From assembly GCA_036401335.1 (NCBI GenBank), contig DASWVC010000432.1, forward strand, positions 1-17,722: a DNA stretch of 17,722 nt. Direction: 5' to 3'. The notes beneath the pieces were generated by a model. It made no database searches, was not told where the DNA came from, and saw only the letters and a list, made by a program, of their open reading frames with translations. Made by a program: the position numbers and the translations under genes. The first letter of the stretch is position 1; every line of letters starts with the position of its first letter. The stretch is from DASWVC01 sp036401335 (GTDB lineage: Bacteria > Verrucomicrobiota > Verrucomicrobiia > Chthoniobacterales > JAFAMB01). Below are positions 14,645 to 17,722 of this stretch, piece after piece.

Positions 14645-15103
14645 CTATCCGGGAAGGACGCCGAAGAAGTCTTGAAAAACCTGACGGTAGGCGCCCCGCT
14701 TAAAGGAAGGAACCCACGCCAGCTTAAATTCCGTCGGGTACACCCAGCGGGTGGCCCGGAATTCCGGGGATTCGGTTCCAAAATCAAAAACAACGCCGTC
14801 GGCGATCAGGTCGAGAAGAAAATAGCTTTGCCTTTGACCGTCAAAGCCGTCCTTGGTTCGGCCATTTCCGAAGAGGTATTCGTAAGGTCCCCGTTGTTCT
14901 GCCACCCGATAAGATTCCGGGGCCAGCCCAAGTTCCTCCTGCAACTCGCGTTCCAGTGCTTCCCGCGGCGTTTCCCGTGGCTTCTGACCACCTTGCGGAA
15001 ACTGCCAACAACCGGCCGCGTCCGACCTCTCTCCCAGAAGGAGGCGGCCGTCTCCGCGACGCAAAATGGCCGCTACGTTGGGCCGATAGCGCGGCTCTTT
15101 CAT
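14645..15103 (-). CDS. Nudix hydrolase, RppH-like
   Basis: The 152-aa protein has a perfect Nudix box (GX5EX7REUXEEXGU) at 38-60, with G38, E44, R52-E53, E56-E57 and G59 in place for Mg-dependent hydrolysis of a nucleoside diphosphate linked to another group. The opening RYRPNVAAIL and WQFPQGG (33-39) are typical of the RppH / diadenosine polyphosphate hydrolase branch, so 5' RNA pyrophosphohydrolase or Ap4A hydrolase activity is likely. Its length fits the family. The ATG lies six bases after the stop of the AsmA-like gene on the same strand, so the two are probably cotranscribed. No clear Shine-Dalgarno is visible. Family is secure; RppH versus Ap4A hydrolase is not settled. Confidence 0.9.
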   Translation of the reverse strand: MKEPRYRPNVAAILRRGDGRLLLGERSDAAGCWQFPQGGQKPRETPREALERELQEELGLAPESYRVAEQRGPYEYLFGNGRTKDGFDGQRQSYFLLDLIADGVVFDFGTESPEFRATRWVYPTEFKLAWVPSFKRGAYRQVFQDFFGVLPG

Positions 15104-15109
15104 AGTAAA

Positions 15110-16477
15110 TCAATGTTTCAGCAGGTCGCGAAGGGATCGCACGGCGTCACGAAGCCCGTTTTTCACGTTCTTGCCCAGCCGATCCTCCATGGCGCCCACC
15201 AGCCGCTTGGTCAGGTCTTCTTTAGGGTTCTGCAGCGTTCCGGAAAGTTGCACCGGCGTCCACTGATAGCCGTCGTGCGCCTGCGGGAACACCAGCTCGA
15301 GCGCACCGGGGATCCATTCCAGTAAAGCCGGCTTTACCCCCAGCTGCAGTTGACCCTGCAACTGGTCGCCCGCCACGTCTACCATGCCGGTGACCCGCAG
15401 GGCATCTCCGGAAGCGGCTTGCAGGTCCGTCATCGACAGTTGGTGGTTTTTGTAATCGACGTGCGCCTGCACGGTATCCAAGTTTGCACTTCCGGAGAAG
15501 CCGGAGCGTGCCCACGATTTCAGGGCGCTGAGGTGCCGCGAGAGGTCATAATGCACTTGGCGCACCTTCACATCTCCCTGGAAGGATCCTGCTTCCACTG
15601 CGTTCAACCCGCCGCTAAAATTTACGGTCCCGGACGCCAACCCGCTGATTTTTTCACCGTTCGTCGGCCAGGCATCCAGGTCGACGGCCTCAAACGCGCC
15701 GTGCAGGTCAGCATCCAGCGGGTGATCCAGTTGAACGTTTCCATGAACGGCAACGGTGCCACCACCCTGGAACGCCAGGTCAACCACGGTCAGCGTAAGC
15801 AGGTGTGAACCGAGCGTTGCCCGCGCCCGCAGGATCTGTGTGGCCGGCATGAAATTGCCTTGAATTCGCCCACCGTCCGCCGTCAACGTCCAAACGTCGC
15901 GGCCGATGTTCACGGCGGTCAATCGAGCGTGCTCCACCGTTCCGGCGGGCCCACGACGCGACTGAAAAGCCAGCGAAAGATCCGGGACCTTTACCGCTTC
16001 CACCGCAAAACGAATCTTGAACGGGAATTTGCCGCCGGGTCGCCGCGGCTGCCCGCCCGGCAAACCTTGAGCGGCCGGCTTGACAGGCAGAAATTCAAGG
16101 TTCGCTTTCTCCACCGCCACGTCATCAAGAACCACCTGTCCCGCCAGGAGTTTCCAGGCGTTCAGGTGGGCCGAGATGCCGTCTAACTGAATCGAGCTGA
16201 ATTTGCTCTTGGGCTCTCCCACGGCGTGAAACCCGCTGCTCCGAAACGTGGCCCCGCTCCAATGCAACGGCTCAAAGGTGCCCTCCGCCTTTAAAGAACG
16301 GCTTACCCGCTGGCTGAGCCAAAGCCGGAACTGGTCGCTGTGAATGAACATCCCGAGCCCCGCCCAAAATCCCAGCAGCAACACTGCCAGAACTGCTGCG
16401 GTCAGCCCAAGTCGCCTCCCCCACCCGGTGCGGGTGCGTGTTCCGGAAACTTTCTTCAGGTCTTGCGATTTGGCCAT
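15110..16477 (-). CDS. AsmA/TamB-like membrane-anchored protein
   Basis: The 455-aa product has a basic N-terminus, one membrane anchor (about 23-46) and a long extracytoplasmic region of beta-strand repeats. Alternating hydrophobic strands and phrases such as ADLHGAFEAVDLDAW, SGTVNFSGGL and LSMTDLQAASGDALRVTGMVDV are typical of the AsmA/DUF748 group, which are thought to act at the envelope in lipid transport or outer membrane homeostasis. A C-terminal amphipathic stretch (about 425-455) ends the protein. It is shorter than E. coli AsmA (about 617 aa). AAGG lies four bases before the ATG. It heads a minus-strand pair with the Nudix gene and is divergent from the Uma2 gene. The assignment rests on pattern, not on a catalytic motif. 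Confidence 0.75.
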   Translation of the reverse strand: MAKSQDLKKVSGTRTRTGWGRRLGLTAAVLAVLLLGFWAGLGMFIHSDQFRLWLSQRVSRSLKAEGTFEPLHWSGATFRSSGFHAVGEPKSKFSSIQLDGISAHLNAWKLLAGQVVLDDVAVEKANLEFLPVKPAAQGLPGGQPRRPGGKFPFKIRFAVEAVKVPDLSLAFQSRRGPAGTVEHARLTAVNIGRDVWTLTADGGRIQGNFMPATQILRARATLGSHLLTLTVVDLAFQGGGTVAVHGNVQLDHPLDADLHGAFEAVDLDAWPTNGEKISGLASGTVNFSGGLNAVEAGSFQGDVKVRQVHYDLSRHLSALKSWARSGFSGSANLDTVQAHVDYKNHQLSMTDLQAASGDALRVTGMVDVAGDQLQGQLQLGVKPALLEWIPGALELVFPQAHDGYQWTPVQLSGTLQNPKEDLTKRLVGAMEDRLGKNVKNGLRDAVRSLRDLLKH

Positions 16478-16619
16478 GAACCTTCAAGGGACAAAGGACC
16501 GATTGCCAGAGGCAACGGAAGGAGATGAATCTTGACCCATCCCGGGCGCTTTCAACCGGAAAGAAGGAATTTGAGACCGCATCCGTTTGGACCGTGTGCG
16601 TTGATGCCGCCAAGGCGGC

Positions 16620-17270
16620 ATGGTAGTTTCGGACATGCCTTCCGCAGACCTGGTCCGCATCGCTGAGGAACTCAGCGGGATGTTGCGGGCCGAGGCTCAG
16701 CGCCGTCAGGGTTTCCGTGATTCTCTGATGCCGGAAGAAAAAGCTGAGTTCATCAACGGCGTCGCGGTGTTCCATTCTCCGGCCACATTGCGCCACACGA
16801 TCGCCCGTCAAAACCTCACGACACTTCTCCGGAGCTGGATCATCCCTAGACGGCTCGGAACCATTCTCGATGAGAAGGCGCTCTGCGGGTTCCAGCGAAA
16901 CGACTACGAACCCGACATCGTCTACTTTGCCGCTGAACGGGCGATGCAGTTCAGCCCCGATCAAAAGCTTTTTCCCGTGCCGGACCTTATCGTTGAGGTT
17001 TTGTCGCCTTCGACGCAGGCCAACGACCGGGGTGTCAAGTTTGACGATTACGCGCGAAGCGGTGTGCGCGAATACTGGATCGTGGATCCAGCAGCGGAAA
17101 AGGTTGAGATCTACATGCAAGTCAAAGAAACTTTCGAACGAATTGAAACGGGACCGCCAAGCCGTTTGCGATCCCACCTTCTTAAAGGGTTGGAGTTCAA
17201 CACAGGCGCCATTTTTAACCCGGAAGCAGCGCTGAGCGAAGGGACACGCCTCGCCCGCCTCGAACCTTGA
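16620..17270 (+). CDS. Uma2-family (DUF820) putative endonuclease
   Basis: The 216-aa protein matches the Uma2 / DUF820 family, which has a PD-(D/E)XK nuclease-like fold. Likely active-site residues are E43 (AEFINGVAV), D99 (YEPDIVYF), E126 in DLIVEVLSPST (122-132) and K140 (GVKFDDYARSGVREYWIVDP). These motifs are the family hallmark. Members are numerous in cyanobacteria, Planctomycetes and Verrucomicrobia, and their biological role is unclear. ATG 16620 has AAGG five bases upstream; ATG 16635 is an alternative. It diverges from the AsmA-like gene across 142 bases and appears monocistronic. Family is secure, nuclease activity inferred. Confidence 0.9.
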   Translation: MVVSDMPSADLVRIAEELSGMLRAEAQRRQGFRDSLMPEEKAEFINGVAVFHSPATLRHTIARQNLTTLLRSWIIPRRLGTILDEKALCGFQRNDYEPDIVYFAAERAMQFSPDQKLFPVPDLIVEVLSPSTQANDRGVKFDDYARSGVREYWIVDPAAEKVEIYMQVKETFERIETGPPSRLRSHLLKGLEFNTGAIFNPEAALSEGTRLARLEP

Positions 17271-17312
17271 GGCCCCCGGTTCCGCAGGGTCAACTCTCCA
17301 AACGAATCAGGC

Positions 17313-17342
17313 GGGAGCTGGGGCGCTTGAGGACAAGCTCCC
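17313..17342. terminator. Possible hairpin after the Uma2 gene
   Basis: GGGAGCT (17313-17319) pairs perfectly with AGCTCCC (17336-17342) around a 16-nt loop, 42 bases after the Uma2 stop. There is no T-run after the stem, so a factor-independent terminator is only weakly supported. Confidence 0.3.
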
Positions 17343-17486
17343 CTACCAGGGATGCGCCACCTGACCCCTTCTCTCACCCGATACCCCGGTCGGCGAGGGA
17401 CTGTTGCGACCTTACCGCTGTCACCAACATACACACGCCGACACGCCGACCGGAAAATGGGTTTGCATAACTAAACCGAGCACATA

Positions 17487-17502
17487 GTGTTCATATGAAC
17501 AC
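17487..17502. promoter_or_regulatory. LexA-type operator (SOS box) at the imuA start
   Basis: GTGTTCATATGAACAC is a perfect 16-base palindrome with core TGTTC-ATAT-GAACA. It abuts the ATG of the imuA-like gene. From memory, the LexA motif described for Verrucomicrobia is TGTTC-N4-GAACA, which this fits exactly. imuA cassettes are classic SOS targets, so LexA repression is very likely. A loose promoter candidate (TTGCATAAC and surroundings, about 17463-17475) lies just upstream, so bound LexA would block the transcript start. Confidence 0.75.
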
Positions 17503-17722
17503 ATGTCCGCCTCGCCGAAGATCCTCCAATTGCGTCAACTGCTGGCGGAGCGCTTCCCGGCGGAACCGCCGGCTGCCGTGGCCCGGGTTGCCACGGGCCT
17601 GGCCCGTTTTGATGGTTTGCTGGGCGGAGGGTTACCCCGGGGCGTGGTCACCCAGGTGGTTGCTCCTGCCGTCAGCAGCGGGGCCACGTTGCTTTTGAGC
17701 GAAGTGGCCGACGCCCTCCAAC
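17503..17722 (+). CDS. imuA: ImuA-like RecA-related SOS mutagenesis protein, partial at the window edge
   Basis: The first 73 codons are present; the gene runs off the right edge. After a short helical N-terminus (KILQLRQLLAERFP), the segment TGLARFDGLLGGGLPRGVVTQV (about 29-50) is the RecA/ImuA-type lead-in to a nucleotide-binding fold, where RecA proteins have a comparable G-x-LD-LLGGGxPxG stretch. The residues that follow (VSSGATLLLSEV) occupy the place of the Walker A loop, which appears degenerate, as is usual for ImuA. ImuA normally acts with ImuB and DnaE2 in translesion synthesis; those genes would be expected to the right. ATG 17503 has no Shine-Dalgarno because the palindrome occupies that space. 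ATG 17495 is in another frame and gives an implausible product. Confidence 0.8.
   Translation, partial: MSASPKILQLRQLLAERFPAEPPAAVARVATGLARFDGLLGGGLPRGVVTQVVAPAVSSGATLLLSEVADALQ

Noticed and set aside
14627..15325. 232-aa plus-strand frame opposite the Nudix gene
   Set aside because: The Nudix box on the minus strand is perfect, so this frame is a shadow.
16272..17177. 301-aa minus-strand frame across the Uma2 gene
   Set aside because: It spans the Uma2 gene and the divergent intergenic region and overlaps the AsmA-like N-terminus; no recognisable domain.
17430..17453. Direct repeat ACACGCCG x2
   Set aside because: Only two short copies, with no sign of a CRISPR or functional array.
17495..17698. 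Frame starting at ATG 17495 inside the palindrome
   Set aside because: Its product is Arg/Cys/Trp-rich and resembles nothing, whereas the frame from 17503 gives an ImuA/RecA-like sequence.

Overview
The window reads as chromosomal DNA from a GC-rich aerobic bacterium, most likely of the Verrucomicrobiota. Two things point there. One is a perfect palindrome of the form TGTTC-N4-GAACA directly in front of an imuA-like gene; from memory this matches the LexA operator described for Verrucomicrobia. The other is the style of the respiratory cluster, with cytochrome c domains fused to other subunits. The phylum is an inference, because no rRNA or other phylogenetic marker is present.

Region 1 (about 167-7215, + strand) is a tightly packed respiratory operon. 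The order is coxB (subunit II with a fused cytochrome c), coxA, coxC, an unrecognised polytopic membrane protein with a subunit IV-like N-terminus, a diheme cytochrome c lipoprotein, a Rieske protein, and a b6f-type cytochrome b with a fused cytochrome c. Gaps run from a 1-nt overlap to 21 nt. Together they could form a quinol:cytochrome c reductase and a caa3-type oxidase wired by four c-type hemes that are all membrane-tethered, with no separate soluble cytochrome c encoded here. Some normally conserved residues differ: the CuA-loop Glu and the subunit I His of the Mg/Mn site, the PEWY motif, and the Cys that attaches heme ci in b6f-type proteins.

Region 2 (7216-7636) is a 421-nt stretch without a convincing gene but rich in potential hairpins. 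A nested inverted repeat starts over the cytochrome b stop codon. It may be a 3' UTR structure or an unidentified structured RNA.

Region 3 (7637-11271, + strand) holds a 760-aa fusion of a CtaG-type oxidase assembly domain to a NapH/NosR/CcoG-like iron-sulfur membrane domain. It is followed by a secreted, membrane-anchored protein that loosely resembles FixH/YtkA, and by a SAM-dependent methyltransferase. The first two probably serve copper delivery and assembly of the oxidase upstream.

Region 4 (11287-17722) is ordinary mixed chromosome: an SDR oxidoreductase (-), a GC-rich two-TM protein of unknown function (+), a zinc-type alcohol dehydrogenase-like reductase (+), a possible 31-aa membrane peptide (-), an RppH-like Nudix hydrolase and an AsmA-like protein (both -), a Uma2-family protein (+), and the start of imuA (+), cut by the window edge. 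No tRNA, rRNA, CRISPR array or insertion sequence was seen.
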